From positions 670,581 through 734,580 of the forward strand of contig NZ_DS022298.1 of assembly GCF_000153805.1 (NCBI RefSeq): a stretch of DNA of 64,000 nt, written 5' to 3'. Positions 20,901 to 28,712 of this stretch are shown piece after piece. A program made the translations under genes and the position numbers. The stretch comes from Synechococcus sp. BL107 (GTDB taxonomy: Bacteria > Cyanobacteriota > Cyanobacteriia > PCC-6307 > Cyanobiaceae). The notes under the pieces were generated by a model. It was not told where the DNA came from. It did no database searches and saw nothing but the letters and a program-made list of their open reading frames with translations. Numbering within the stretch: position 1 is the stretch's first letter; the number at the start of each line of letters is the position of its first letter.

Positions 20901-22561
20901 CCAAACAGTTGGAGATCAAGGTGGCTCAAGGGGCCAAGCCGGGTGAAGGGGGCCAGCTCCCAGGTCCGAAGGTTGATAACTACATCGCCTGGTTGCGCAA
21001 CAGCAAACCGGGAGTGGCGTTGATCTCCCCGCCTCCCCATCACGACATTTATTCAATTGAAGACCTGGCTCAACTCATTCATGATTTGCACCAAGTGCAT
21101 CCCAAAGCTCCAGTCAGCGTCAAATTAGTTTCGGAAATTGGCATCGGCACCATTGCTGCTGGCGTGGCGAAAGCCAACGCCGATGTAATCCAGATTTCTG
21201 GCCATGACGGCGGCACAGGAGCGTCACCTCTCAGTTCGATTAAGCACGCCGGTAGCCCTTGGGAACTTGGCCTCACGGAAGTGCATCGCTCTCTGTTGGA
21301 AAACGGATTGCGTGATCGAGTTCTGCTTCGGGCCGATGGCGGCCTGAAAACGGGTTGGGACGTTGTGATCGCAGCGATGTTGGGTGCCGAGGAATTCGGC
21401 TTTGGCTCGGTGGCGATGATTGCTGAGGGCTGCATCATGGCCCGCGTTTGCCATACCAATAATTGCCCGGTCGGTGTTGCGACTCAGAAAGAAGCACTCC
21501 GAAAACGCTTTAAGGGAGTGCCTGAGCATGTGGTGAACTTCTTTTGGTTTGTCGCCGAGGAGGTTCGCCAGCTGCTGAGCCTTTTGGGGATGGCCAAGCT
21601 TGAGGATTTGATCGGTCGAACCGACCTATTGCAGACCCGCGCCGTTGATTTGGCGAAAACCAGCTGTGTTGATCTCTCCAGCCTCTTGGCTCCCATTACC
21701 GGTTCTGAAGATCGCTCTTGGCTCACCCATAGCGCTACGGCCCACGGCAATGGCCCCATCCTCGAAGATGATTTTCTGGCGGATCGTGAGTTGATGGCGG
21801 CCGTTGAGAGCCACAGCGATCTGAGTCGTATCACTGAGATCATTAATACCGATCGCAGTGTCTGTGCTCGTTTGGCTGGGGAGTTGGCGCAGCGCCATGG
21901 CAATCGTGGTTTTAAAGGCCAGCTCGATCTCACATTCCGTGGAGCTGCCGGACAAAGCTTTGGTGCTTTCCTCGTTCAAGGGATGAATGTGCGTCTCGAA
22001 GGAGAAGCCAACGATTATGTGGGGAAAGGGATGAACAGCGGTCGGATCACATTGGTCCCCAGTGATGGCACCCCAAATCCTGGTGAGCAGGTGATCCTTG
22101 GCAATACCTGTCTCTACGGGGCAACAGGAGGTGAGTTGTTTGCCTACGGCAGAGCCGGGGAGCGTTTCGGTGTTCGTAACAGCGGTGCAAAAACTGTTGT
22201 GGAAGGGGCCGGGGACCACTGCTGTGAATACATGACGGGCGGTGTCGTGGTGGTGCTCGGTAGTACGGGACGCAATATCGGGGCTGGGATGACTGGTGGT
22301 GTCGCCTTTTTGTTGAATGACACCGGGGGTGTGACGCCTCGCGTGAATCCAGAAATTGTTGAGGTCTGTGCTCTCACAACGGCAGAGCAAGACACCATGC
22401 TCAAAGATTTGTTGGAGCGTTATCTGGCAGCTACTGGCAGTGAAAAAGCGTTTGCACTTCTGGCGGACTGGCCTTCTGCGAAAGCCCGCTTCAAGGTGCT
22501 GGTGCCCCCCAGTGAACGCTCTGCCATGGGGCTTGCCGAGAAACAGGCCGTCGCGGCTTAA
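17960..22561 (+). CDS. gltB: Ferredoxin-dependent glutamate synthase
   Basis: Makes two glutamates from glutamine and 2-oxoglutarate using photosynthetic electrons, the main ammonium-assimilation step (also called glsF). The protein has 1533 residues. A short propeptide ends before CGVGFLAQL, whose cysteine becomes the N-terminal nucleophile of the class II amidotransferase domain. A central domain, an FMN-binding synthase domain (SGHDGGTGASPLSS) and the 3Fe-4S cysteines in CIMARVCHTNNCPVG follow, then the GXGXG beta-helix (GATGGELFAYGRAGERFGVR). The open frame extends to 17684, but ATG 17960 gives the family N-terminus. No small NADPH subunit gene follows, consistent with ferredoxin use. Confidence 0.95.
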   Translation: MSEAIRPSAWPYSDSAAPDAVAGEKDACGVGFLAQLSGKASHWVLQQALRGLGCMEHRGGCGGDGDSGDGAGILCGIPWNYLRAVWPEASAAKGLGMMFMPTNPASRAAVRACCDAEAKALGLSPLGWREVPIDPSVLGELARQTAPAIEQWALGGTEDGDALEALLLRLRRRVGARVRQELAPDSVQDFYVTSLSSRTVVYKGMVRSEVLARYYADLRDPRFEVSFAVYHRRFSTNTLPRWPLAQPMRMLGHNGEINTLLGNLNWAKASEANLHNVWGEASADLIPVVNPSFSDSANLDATLELMVRSGRSITDSLITLVPEAFRNQPDLDQRPDVTAMYEFNAGIQEPWDGPALLVFADGKRVGATLDRNGLRPARWCTTNDGFVIMGSETGVVDLGGKTIVQKGRLGPGQMLAVDLETGQLLDNWAVKEDAAQRFPYADWLRQHRSSVSALPWVEARRMGELDLLRLQTAMGFTAEDLDLVIEDMAGLGKEPTYCMGDDIPLAVLSDRPHLLYDYFKQRFAQVTNPPIDPLREKLVMSLEMHLGERRPALKPEAKAAAVIHLDSPVLNETELAALSQQGLPLKKLSTQVAVEACAGGLGTALNDLCNSAEQLVRDGAQVLVLSDRVRADGQPSELSATTVAMPALLAVGAVHHHLLRQKLRLQCSLVADTAQCWSTHHMACLIGYGASAVCPWLTWETTRHWLEHPKTQKRIEQGKLPSLDAVKVQENVRISLENGLRKILSKIGISLLASYHGAQIFEAIGLGADVIEMAFSGTTSRVAGMTLAELANETLSLHAKAFPELNRSKLEFMGFVQYRSGGEFHLNSPDMSKALHAAVKTGPGYDHFSTYKTLLENRPVTALRDLLEFKIAPTPLPLDQVESVESLFSRFCTGGMSLGALSREAHEVLAVAMNRIGGKSNSGEGGEDPARFQVLSDVDAEGRSAAFPSIGGLRNGDTASSAIKQIASGRFGVTAEYLRSAKQLEIKVAQGAKPGEGGQLPGPKVDNYIAWLRNSKPGVALISPPPHHDIYSIEDLAQLIHDLHQVHPKAPVSVKLVSEIGIGTIAAGVAKANADVIQISGHDGGTGASPLSSIKHAGSPWELGLTEVHRSLLENGLRDRVLLRADGGLKTGWDVVIAAMLGAEEFGFGSVAMIAEGCIMARVCHTNNCPVGVATQKEALRKRFKGVPEHVVNFFWFVAEEVRQLLSLLGMAKLEDLIGRTDLLQTRAVDLAKTSCVDLSSLLAPITGSEDRSWLTHSATAHGNGPILEDDFLADRELMAAVESHSDLSRITEIINTDRSVCARLAGELAQRHGNRGFKGQLDLTFRGAAGQSFGAFLVQGMNVRLEGEANDYVGKGMNSGRITLVPSDGTPNPGEQVILGNTCLYGATGGELFAYGRAGERFGVRNSGAKTVVEGAGDHCCEYMTGGVVVVLGSTGRNIGAGMTGGVAFLLNDTGGVTPRVNPEIVEVCALTTAEQDTMLKDLLERYLAATGSEKAFALLADWPSAKARFKVLVPPSERSAMGLAEKQAVAA

Positions 22562-22583
22562 TCACGATCAGCGGAGTCACCGG

Positions 22584-22892
22584 GTGGCTTGGTTCGTCAA
22601 GACAGAAACCTTTACGGCTCAAACCGCTGCTCTCTCGATCGAGCAGCGGCGTCCTTTTTTGGAGGCGCATCGCCATTGGCTGGCTCAGCACATTGGGCTT
22701 GGGCGACGCATTCGCAGTGGTTTTTTAGTCGATGATCAGCGGCGTCCTGGTGGAGGTGGGCTGCTGATTTTTCAAGCGTCGTCCTATGCCGAGGCCCTGG
22801 CCTGGGTGCGTCAGGATCCAATGATTGTGGAGGGTCTTGTGGCGTGGCAGCTTCAGGAGTGGATCCCCGTTAGCGGGGATGACTGGCCATGA
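22584..22892 (+). CDS. YciI-like protein
   Basis: A 102-residue protein beginning [11 protein letters not shown] at a GTG codon, preceded by a GGAG about 10 bases upstream. It matches the YciI/DGPF-like dimeric ferredoxin-fold family: [10 protein letters not shown] holds the conserved histidine, and [31 protein letters not shown] is the typical C-terminal half. The biochemical role of these proteins is poorly known. It starts 22 bp after the glutamate synthase stop and is probably co-transcribed; its end overlaps convergent lipA by 23 bp. Confidence 0.85.
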   Translation: MAWFVKTETFTAQTAALSIEQRRPFLEAHRHWLAQHIGLGRRIRSGFLVDDQRRPGGGGLLIFQASSYAEALAWVRQDPMIVEGLVAWQLQEWIPVSGDDWP

Positions 22893-23739
22893 GCCGTTGC
22901 ACCTCGCCAGCGTGATAGCTGCTGCGGGTGAGTGGACTGCTCACCACTTGGAGGAAACCCAGCTCGTCTTCCCCAGTGCAGCGATATGACTCGAATTGGC
23001 TTGGCGTGACAAATCGATCGACTGCTAAGTGCTTGGGCCCAGGTGAGAGGTATTGCCCGATGGTCACAATGTCGACTTGATGGTTGCGTAGGTCTTTTAA
23101 GACGCCGATCACCTCGTCATCCGTTTCACCCAAGCCCACCATGAGCCCCGACTTTGTGTACACCTTTGGCCAGCCCTTTCGCACCCGTTGAAGTAAGTCA
23201 AGGGAGCGTTCATAAATGCCCTGGGGTCTTGCCCGTTTGTACATCCGTGGGACGGTCTCAATATTGTGATTGAGTACGTGGGGTGCGGCTGCCATCACGG
23301 TGGCGAGAGCATCCCAGTTCCCACAAAGATCGGGGATGAGTAATTCAATGGTGGTTAGCGGAGATCGCTGCTTCACCTGCTCAATACACGCCACAAATTG
23401 AGAGGCACCACCGTCGAGCAGGTCGTCACGATTGACGGATGTGATCACAACGTGGCTCAACCCAAGGCGGGCAACAGCTTCCCCGAGGCGTAACGGCTCG
23501 GTTGGGTCGAGTTCCCGGACACTTTTGTCGAAGTCGATGTCGCAGTAGGGGCAGGCGCGGGTGCAGCCCGGGCCCATGATCAAAAATGTGGCTGTTCCAC
23601 CGGCAAAACACTCGCCGATGTTCGGGCAACTTGCCTCTTGGCAGACCGTGTTCAGATTGAGGTCTTGCAGTAGATCTGCGACAGCACCGATCCGTTCCCG
23701 CTGCGGGGCTTTAACGCGCAACCACTCGGGCTTGAGCAC
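22870..23739 (-). CDS. lipA: Lipoyl synthase
   Basis: Radical SAM enzyme that inserts two sulfurs into protein-bound octanoate to make lipoyl groups. The 289 residues carry both clusters: the auxiliary 4Fe-4S motif [12 protein letters not shown] and the radical SAM motif CTRACPYC, plus the C-terminal RSSYHAGEV serine that ligates the auxiliary cluster. The start [16 protein letters not shown] is standard; a few upstream codons are open. Cyanobacteria often have two lipA genes, so this may be one of two. tRNA-Pro lies just upstream on the other strand. Confidence 0.95.
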   Translation of the reverse strand: MLKPEWLRVKAPQRERIGAVADLLQDLNLNTVCQEASCPNIGECFAGGTATFLIMGPGCTRACPYCDIDFDKSVRELDPTEPLRLGEAVARLGLSHVVITSVNRDDLLDGGASQFVACIEQVKQRSPLTTIELLIPDLCGNWDALATVMAAAPHVLNHNIETVPRMYKRARPQGIYERSLDLLQRVRKGWPKVYTKSGLMVGLGETDDEVIGVLKDLRNHQVDIVTIGQYLSPGPKHLAVDRFVTPSQFESYRCTGEDELGFLQVVSSPLTRSSYHAGEVQRLMASHPR

Positions 23740-23811
23740 TACTGAATTCAGGTCTATATCCGACCCTAAACGGCGCAGTTCACCTGGTGTTGTCTCTTAG
23801 GATGTAATGGA

Positions 23812-23885
23812 CGGGATGTAGCGCAGCTTGGTAGCGCACTTCGTTCGGGACGAAGGGGCCGCAGGTTCGAATCCTGTCATCCCGA
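23812..23885 (+). tRNA. tRNA-Pro (anticodon CGG)
   Basis: A complete cloverleaf can be folded: acceptor CGGGATG/CATCCCG, D-stem GCGC/GCGC, anticodon stem CTTCG/CGAAG with loop TTCGGGA, T-arm GCAGG-TTCGAAT-CCTGT and discriminator A. The anticodon CGG reads proline CCG. CCA is not encoded. It marks the left edge of the accessory region; no second copy of its 3' end was found near 38 kb. Confidence 0.96.
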
Positions 23886-23981
23886 TTGGAGAGCGTTATG
23901 AACTTGAATCTCAATTGACTCTGAATAGTTTTGGCGAAAAACTAGTCGATAAAAGTTAGTTGTTTAAGGCTTAACTCTTGA

Positions 23982-24269
23982 TTACTCCAGCCATAGCTTT
24001 TTAAAAATAAGCGGGGCTGATTCTCGATCCTTCATCGCTTCTTCGCGAATGAATGTGATGCAGGCTTTGGATCCGTCAAATGCCTTTTTCTTGATTACCA
24101 GTTCAAAGGCCTGTTGCAGATCTTTGCCTCGAAATAATTCCGCCTCCATGATTTTGATTGCTTGAGGAGGGTTGCACTGTCCCATTGCCGACGACGTTTT
24201 CCCTGCCATGCCTGCATGGAACAGAGTTGTTATGAATGCTGCTCCTAGAAAAACCCTAAGGTGTGTCAT
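23982..24269 (-). CDS. Small predicted secreted protein, function unknown
   Basis: A 95-residue protein with a hydrophobic N-terminus (VFLGAAFITTLFHAGMAGK) that looks like a signal peptide. The mature part of about 70 residues has two cysteines (in GQCNPP and SKACITF) that could form a disulfide, and is rich in lysine and glutamate. Not recognised. It lies between tRNA-Pro and the first porin on the porin strand. The ATG sits in normal context and the frame is well kept, so it is probably a real gene, but no function can be given. Confidence 0.6.
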   Translation of the reverse strand: MTHLRVFLGAAFITTLFHAGMAGKTSSAMGQCNPPQAIKIMEAELFRGKDLQQAFELVIKKKAFDGSKACITFIREEAMKDRESAPLIFKKLWLE

Positions 24270-24334
24270 GAGCTTGGTGCGTGATGATCTTTTTGGACGA
24301 ATGGATGCATTATTTAGATCAAATTTAGATATTT

Positions 24335-25876
24335 TTAGAATTTAAATGTAATTTTAGCAAGGCCTCCGAGTTGTTCAAAGGTTTCTCCTCTGGGCGTTTC
24401 TTGTCCCAGTGGGCGCGACAGATAAAACAAGGCAGGCGTCACGGTGATGGCATCCGTCACGTTCATCTGAAGCCATGCTTCCCAGATGAACTGACCATCG
24501 TTTGGGCTGTTGCCACCCTTGAGATCCGTTGCGAAGACAGGTTGTCCAACGGCGATGCCAGCGCTGGTGCCATCCATAAAAATGTTGTTCCATTCCAAGC
24601 CTGCCGTCCAAGACTGACTGGTTTGAACGTCGCCGTTATGGGATGCATCACTCACGTTGATGCCCCACCCCGTCGAGATTGAGGGGATCCAGCGTTCGTC
24701 TAGCACTTGCCAGGATCCACCGAGTCCGAAGGCATGGGTCATGCCCTTGGTATTCAATGAAGCTTGGGTGAATGGGCTGGCATACGTGATGAGATCGTCG
24801 CCGTTTTGAATCGCGGTATAAATCGCGGCCACGGACCAAGCTTCCCGTGCATAGCCCATTTGCACTGTTCCAGTGCTTCCCGCATGCGTTGTGGCTAGCC
24901 CCCCTTCACTTGTGGTGCTGGTTGATCCATTGGCTGCCACATAATTCGCGGCCAAGCGGAATCCTGTCGGCTCATCCCAGCGGATGCCGGCTCCAACACC
25001 GAGGTTTTTGTTGTATGCCGCAGGCGCACCATTCAGGGTGAGTACATCGAGAATTGCATCACTTGGGTAAAAGCTTGGCCAGATGGCCAACATGTCTTCC
25101 TGACCCACGCGTGGACCTGCGGTCACGGTGAGCTGCGATCCAATGGGGAAGGAATAAAAAAGCTTGTCGATCGTTAATTGATTGGGCTTGTCTCCTTCTT
25201 GAAACGCGGTTTCTAGGGTTGAGAGGTTGGTGGGTCCCGCACCACCAAAAACATTGTTGTCAGCATTGAAGTTGCCAGCGCGCAACACACTGATGAGTTG
25301 GTCTTTCCCCGTGAAGCTCGTTTCGAGATTGAGTTGAAGGTCGTTATTAAAAGTGGTGGCTCCGAAGCTTCCGTTGCTGTGTTGTGTCAGAGCATTGGCC
25401 GAGCCTCGAAATTGATTGGCACCCACCACGAAGGTGGCGACACCCTTGAGCTTGGTGGTGGTGGAGAACTGGGTTGCTTCCAGTTCGCCAACACGAGCTT
25501 CGAGGCCGTCAACGCGTCCGCGGAGGATGGCGAGCTCGGTTTCGAATTCTTCAAGAAGGCGACGCAGTTCGTCGGTGACTTCAGTGATGCGGTCGAGACA
25601 TGCGTTCAGCAGTGCTGCAGCCTCGTAACGGGTCATCGCCCGGTTGCCGCGGAAGGTGCCGTTGGGGTAACCAGCGACGCAGCCGTACTGCTCAACCAAG
25701 TTGCTGAGCGCCTGATAGGCCCAGTCAGTTGGGACAACGTCGGAGAAGTGCGCCGCGACGTCAGAAACGTCATTGATGTTGAGATCAGCATGGGAGGCTC
25801 TGCTCTTGAGCTCACTCGTCGAGGCCAGCACACCAAGGGCAGCGGAAGCGATAAGGATTGGTTGAATGAATCCCAT
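24335..25876 (-). CDS. SLH-domain outer-membrane porin (first copy)
   Basis: A 513-residue cyanobacterial porin of the SLH/OprB-like group (iron-uptake porin or SomA type). An N-terminal signal-like segment is followed by an S-layer homology domain (about 45-95, FSDVVPTDWAYQALSNLVEQ to RYEAAALLNACL) that anchors to peptidoglycan. A coiled coil (ITEVTDELRRLLEEFETELA) and a long beta-barrel ending in KITFKF with a terminal phenylalanine complete it. Outer-membrane passage of ions or small solutes is the expected role. A 283-bp part encoding the SLH end and coiled coil is identical to the second porin at 35.3-36.8 kb, while the barrels are clearly different. Confidence 0.88.
   Translation of the reverse strand: MGFIQPILIASAALGVLASTSELKSRASHADLNINDVSDVAAHFSDVVPTDWAYQALSNLVEQYGCVAGYPNGTFRGNRAMTRYEAAALLNACLDRITEVTDELRRLLEEFETELAILRGRVDGLEARVGELEATQFSTTTKLKGVATFVVGANQFRGSANALTQHSNGSFGATTFNNDLQLNLETSFTGKDQLISVLRAGNFNADNNVFGGAGPTNLSTLETAFQEGDKPNQLTIDKLFYSFPIGSQLTVTAGPRVGQEDMLAIWPSFYPSDAILDVLTLNGAPAAYNKNLGVGAGIRWDEPTGFRLAANYVAANGSTSTTSEGGLATTHAGSTGTVQMGYAREAWSVAAIYTAIQNGDDLITYASPFTQASLNTKGMTHAFGLGGSWQVLDERWIPSISTGWGINVSDASHNGDVQTSQSWTAGLEWNNIFMDGTSAGIAVGQPVFATDLKGGNSPNDGQFIWEAWLQMNVTDAITVTPALFYLSRPLGQETPRGETFEQLGGLAKITFKF
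25451..25733 (-). repeat. Identical 283-bp block shared by the two porin genes (copy 1)
   Basis: This stretch matches 36414-36696 base for base by eye, at a constant offset of 10963. It encodes the end of the SLH domain and the coiled coil of the porins. On both sides the genes diverge at once, including at synonymous positions, so recent gene conversion or recombination between the copies is the simplest explanation. Confidence 0.9.
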
Positions 25877-25900
25877 GACCGTGTTGGAACAATGTTGAAT

Positions 25901-25931
25901 AAAAAAACCTCCTTATCGTTGGATAAGGAGG
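25901..25931 (-). terminator. Intrinsic terminator after the HupE gene
   Basis: On the minus strand a perfect 10-bp stem CCTCCTTATC/GATAAGGAGG with a CAAC loop is followed by seven U residues. It lies about 38 bp beyond the HupE stop and 25 bp before the porin start, separating the two transcripts. Confidence 0.9.
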
Positions 25932-25968
25932 AATGGTATGCATTTTGTTTGTCTAAATAACAGTGTTA

Positions 25969-26601
25969 TTAGTCGATCAGTGCCACCCAGGCAAATGCAA
26001 TTCCAATGCCAATCCAGATCCCAGCACCGAGTTGTCGTCCTTGCTCCCCAAGGCGACTGATCACGGTTTGCGACACGGAGCAAACAAGGGCTAGCAGAAC
26101 ACCTTGGCCAATCAGTAAACCAAAGAAATAGGAAAGAACAGGGGTGGGCTCAGCCCCAACAATGGTGCTCCCCAGAAGAAAGCCATGCAGTCCGAACAAT
26201 GGCAAAAGCCAGGTTGCTGGTGCAATCGAAAGGGCGATGAGTCCCTCCACCACCAGGCTTAACGACACAAGCGCTTCAGCCCAGGGCGCGACGACATCGG
26301 GCAGGGGGATGAACTGTGAGATCAAGCTGCCGCCCAAGCCGATGGCCAGCATTGGCAAAATCCAGGCAACTGGCCGCTTGAGACCGATGAAGGCGATGGC
26401 CAGCAGAAAGAGCAAATGATCCGGCCCCAGGAGGGGATGGCCAATACCGCTTACAAGACCGGTCCATCCGGTGAGCTGGCTGCTGTCACCCATTCCGAAA
26501 GGGTGGTGAGCGAAGGCGGGGCTTCCGAGAAGAAGCAGCGGAATGATTCCGAGGGCAGCCCACCTGATTGGCCGCTGGCAGCCCTGGATTGAAAAAGTCA
26601 A
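25969..26601 (-). CDS. HupE/UreJ family membrane protein, candidate cobalt or nickel transporter
   Basis: A 210-residue membrane protein with about six predicted helices. An N-terminal signal ends near PAFAHHPFGM, and the family's metal-binding signature is present as GIGHPLLGPDHLLFLLA, with a second histidine motif FGLHGFLLGST. HupE/UreJ proteins are thought to be secondary Ni or Co transporters. A cobalamin riboswitch precedes this gene, pointing to cobalt for B12 synthesis; B12-controlled HupE genes have been proposed as cobalt transporters in cyanobacteria. It starts at TTG 26599-26601, supported by a GAGGA eight bases upstream. A strong terminator follows. Confidence 0.88.
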   Translation of the reverse strand: MTFSIQGCQRPIRWAALGIIPLLLLGSPAFAHHPFGMGDSSQLTGWTGLVSGIGHPLLGPDHLLFLLAIAFIGLKRPVAWILPMLAIGLGGSLISQFIPLPDVVAPWAEALVSLSLVVEGLIALSIAPATWLLPLFGLHGFLLGSTIVGAEPTPVLSYFFGLLIGQGVLLALVCSVSQTVISRLGEQGRQLGAGIWIGIGIAFAWVALID

Positions 26602-26619
26602 AAGTCGATCCTCGTCGTT

Positions 26620-26745
26620 TGAAGGTCTGGCGGGCGTTCTGACTGACGGCTCTCGCGGAGACGATTCACAGCTGCGGGACAGCGACGGACTTTCACCGCT
26701 CTTTCCCCGTTTCCATCAGCAGCTGCTCACTGCTGAAACCAGAAA
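26620..26745 (-). promoter_or_regulatory. Cobalamin (B12) riboswitch upstream of HupE
   Basis: On the minus strand the leader contains the B12-element core: GGGAAAGAGCGGTGAAAGTC, then a CCCGCAGCTGTGA segment matching the CCCGCCACTGT-type box, and GAGAGCCGTCAGTCAG followed by a CCCGCC end. The order and spacing fit the AdoCbl riboswitch family. It ends about 20-30 bases before the TTG start and its SD, suiting control of translation or early termination by bound cobalamin. Boundaries are approximate. Confidence 0.85.
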
Positions 26746-27128
26746 TCACACATTAAGGCCAGCTCTTGCTTCTGCCATGAATGCTTTTCAAGGCTTGGTA
26801 CAAGCTCTGCACTCATTCATTACATAGGGATGTGGAATGTATTCGCAGGGATTCTGGTTCGGAACACATAATTTCCTGATCCAGGTCCTGTTGTCCCGAT
26901 GCTGCGAATTCAAGGCGACGCTCAGCTGTTGAAGACTCTTTTGCTTGAGTCGCTGTGCGAACCCCTGTCTCACTTCCAACACAATAGTTCTCAAGACCGA
27001 TCCCTTATTGAGAATGACTTGCAATATCAGCAACGCCCTTGTACTCTTGCAACCAATTCTCAATCGCAATAGTTGTGACGGCTTCTGCCTACCGTTTTTT
27101 GCCCGATGATTCGGTTGCTCCGATGTCG

Positions 27129-27677
27129 ATGCCACGCCAGCAGACTGTGTTGCTGGACCCAGCTGGTCGTGAGCAGGCCACAGTTCTTGAAGTGATGGAA
27201 GGGGTTTGTCGTGTGTACTGCCCATGCGAAGAAACCGAAGGGATGACCCTGGCATTTCTCCAATCCGGGGATCGTTTACGAACGGATCGCCTCTGTAGTG
27301 ATGGTGCCTGCGTCGAAGCCTTAACCGCTCTGAAATTTCGGCGAGACGCCGTGAGTGCCGACGAGCTGGGCATGGATGCCGTCAACGAATGGACGTTGCA
27401 GCTGTTGCGTGTTCGCCACCTAGGCCAGGCTGAGCAGCGGTTGCATGCGTTGTTGGTTCTCTTAGTGAATCGCCTGGGGATGCGGCGAAGTGATTGTTTT
27501 CAATTGCCCTTTCGTTTGACCCACGAACGGTTTGGTGAGCTCATCGGTGCCACTCGCGTAACAACGACTCGATTGCTCTCCAAATGGCGTCAGTCTGATC
27601 TGGTCGAAATGTCGTCGATCGACCTCACAACCAGGCTTTCGCCAGCTTTAGTTGAATCATCCCCGCTGACCTTTTGA
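27129..27677 (+). CDS. Crp/Fnr-type transcription regulator with cysteine cluster
   Basis: A regulator of about 182 residues with a degenerate cyclic-nucleotide-like N-terminal domain and a Crp-type helix-turn-helix near the end (LTHERFGELIGATRVTTTRL). The sensor half holds five cysteines (VCRVYCPCEETEG and RLCSDGACVEA), more than most Crp proteins, so metal, Fe-S or redox sensing is possible. It sits in the iron-related region next to two unknown small genes. The frame is open to 27039, and ATG codons at 27123 and 27129 are the likely starts. Its targets are unknown; a second Crp-like gene lies at 37.2 kb. Confidence 0.8.
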   Translation: MPRQQTVLLDPAGREQATVLEVMEGVCRVYCPCEETEGMTLAFLQSGDRLRTDRLCSDGACVEALTALKFRRDAVSADELGMDAVNEWTLQLLRVRHLGQAEQRLHALLVLLVNRLGMRRSDCFQLPFRLTHERFGELIGATRVTTTRLLSKWRQSDLVEMSSIDLTTRLSPALVESSPLTF

Positions 27678-27682
27678 ACACC

Positions 27683-27964
27683 ATGACTCATGGAACAATG
27701 GGGCTTCTTGGTGATTTGTGCGGAGAAGCTGAATATCTCTGGAAACGATTGGCCACTGTTCATGTTGCTTTAGAGCGTTGCAATAATGCGGGGCTTCGGC
27801 GTCGGTTTTCTTTTGAGCTCAAGGTCCACATCGAACGCTGTCAAGAAATGAAAGTTGTTGTTAGCAAGCTCGAATTACTTGGTCTTTCTCAGTCGTGTCA
27901 GTTTTGTTTATTGAAAGAACTTGTCAGAAGGGCCTTGAATGAAAGCTATGCTTTTTCAATCTGA
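27683..27964 (+). CDS. Small protein of unknown function
   Basis: A 93-residue, mostly helical soluble protein (MTHGTMGLLGDLCGEAEYLW start) with five cysteines, including CQFC near the C-terminus. It starts 5 bp after the Crp-like regulator stop and is probably co-transcribed with it. A TTG start overlapping the regulator stop (27674) would add three residues. Not recognised. The arrangement suggests a partner or modulator of the regulator, but that is speculation. The sequence becomes noticeably AT-rich from here on. Confidence 0.55.
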   Translation: MTHGTMGLLGDLCGEAEYLWKRLATVHVALERCNNAGLRRRFSFELKVHIERCQEMKVVVSKLELLGLSQSCQFCLLKELVRRALNESYAFSI

Positions 27965-28273
27965 CGAAGTGAAAAGATAGGATTTTCTTCTGCGATTATT
28001 CGGAAGTTGAATGAGTAGATGATTTCTCTAGCAGGTGCATTTGCTTGAGAGTCTCTTTATGTGCAAACTATATTTTTTATTTGCTTGGTTTGAGAGCCAA
28101 GATTCTTTGGTTAATCAATTTCAATAAGCCTAGATATTTATAATATTTAGAATAAGCTTTCTGGCCATTGATCCTGCATTGACAAGTCTTGCTCAGGTAT
28201 TTGGGCGGTATATATTTAATCCTTGGTAGCATTGTTAGCATTCCAAGCTTTTTGGGATGCAATTTTGCAAGTC
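27965..28273 (+). other. AT-rich intergenic region without a supported gene
   Basis: A 309-bp, strongly AT-rich spacer between two unknown genes. It contains a 7-bp inverted repeat GCATTCC/GGGATGC (28240-28262), a weak terminator or operator candidate, and otherwise only runs such as ATATTTATAATATTTAG. A 61-codon minus-strand frame here (28077-28262) is lysine-rich and unconvincing. Nothing else was seen. Confidence 0.5.
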
Positions 28274-28594
28274 ATGCCGAATAAAAAGATACCGGAATAT
28301 GTTCGCTGTAAACATCAATGGATCGTTCGAAAATTTATGTTAGGTGTTCACGCGATGCAAGTGATGAGCCTCACTGAAAATATTGTCGTTGAAATATTTG
28401 TCGACCATATTGAGGCGTCGTCGCTTGAGCGTCAGCGCTGGCTGACTCGAGTAAGAACAGCTGGGTTTGATCAAGCTCTTATGGAATTTGCAGAGTTGCT
28501 GATGGAGCCCGGAAATTCATGGCTTGTCAAAAAATGGGACCGGATCGAGAATGCGATTATCGAACCTTATGCGGCACAATTTGGTCTTAATTAA
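28274..28594 (+). CDS. Hypothetical protein
   Basis: A 106-residue soluble protein, MPNKKIPEYVRCKHQWIVRK at the start, rich in aromatic and charged residues and likely helical (VEIFVDHIEASSLERQRWLTR). Not recognised. It lies upstream of flavodoxin on the same strand with a 118-bp gap, so it is probably a separate transcript. The open frame continues 17 codons upstream, but ATG 28274 is the first good start. Codon use is AT-shifted relative to the core genes. Confidence 0.55.
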   Translation: MPNKKIPEYVRCKHQWIVRKFMLGVHAMQVMSLTENIVVEIFVDHIEASSLERQRWLTRVRTAGFDQALMEFAELLMEPGNSWLVKKWDRIENAIIEPYAAQFGLN

Positions 28595-28712
28595 GCGACT
28601 TCCTTTCTGCAATAATGAGCTAATCACTTGTAGTAATAATGACTTCTAGATGCATCACAGAAAAATAGGTTTCTTCAGGGAAACGCCAGAATAATTGAGT
28701 TCAAATAATGTC

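Noticed and set aside
25298..25960. Long plus-strand frame opposite the first porin (and its twin opposite the second at 35973-36851)
   Set aside because: Both are antisense shadows of the porins; the shared translated stretch only reflects the identical 283-bp DNA block.
28077..28262. A 61-codon minus-strand frame in the AT-rich spacer
   Set aside because: Lysine- and isoleucine-rich composition expected from AT-rich DNA, no Shine-Dalgarno and no family resemblance; treated as non-coding.
28595..28712. Possible Fur box before flavodoxin (AATAATGA-type fragments)
   Set aside because: Only loose AT-rich half-sites, no palindrome comparable to the one near ferritin.
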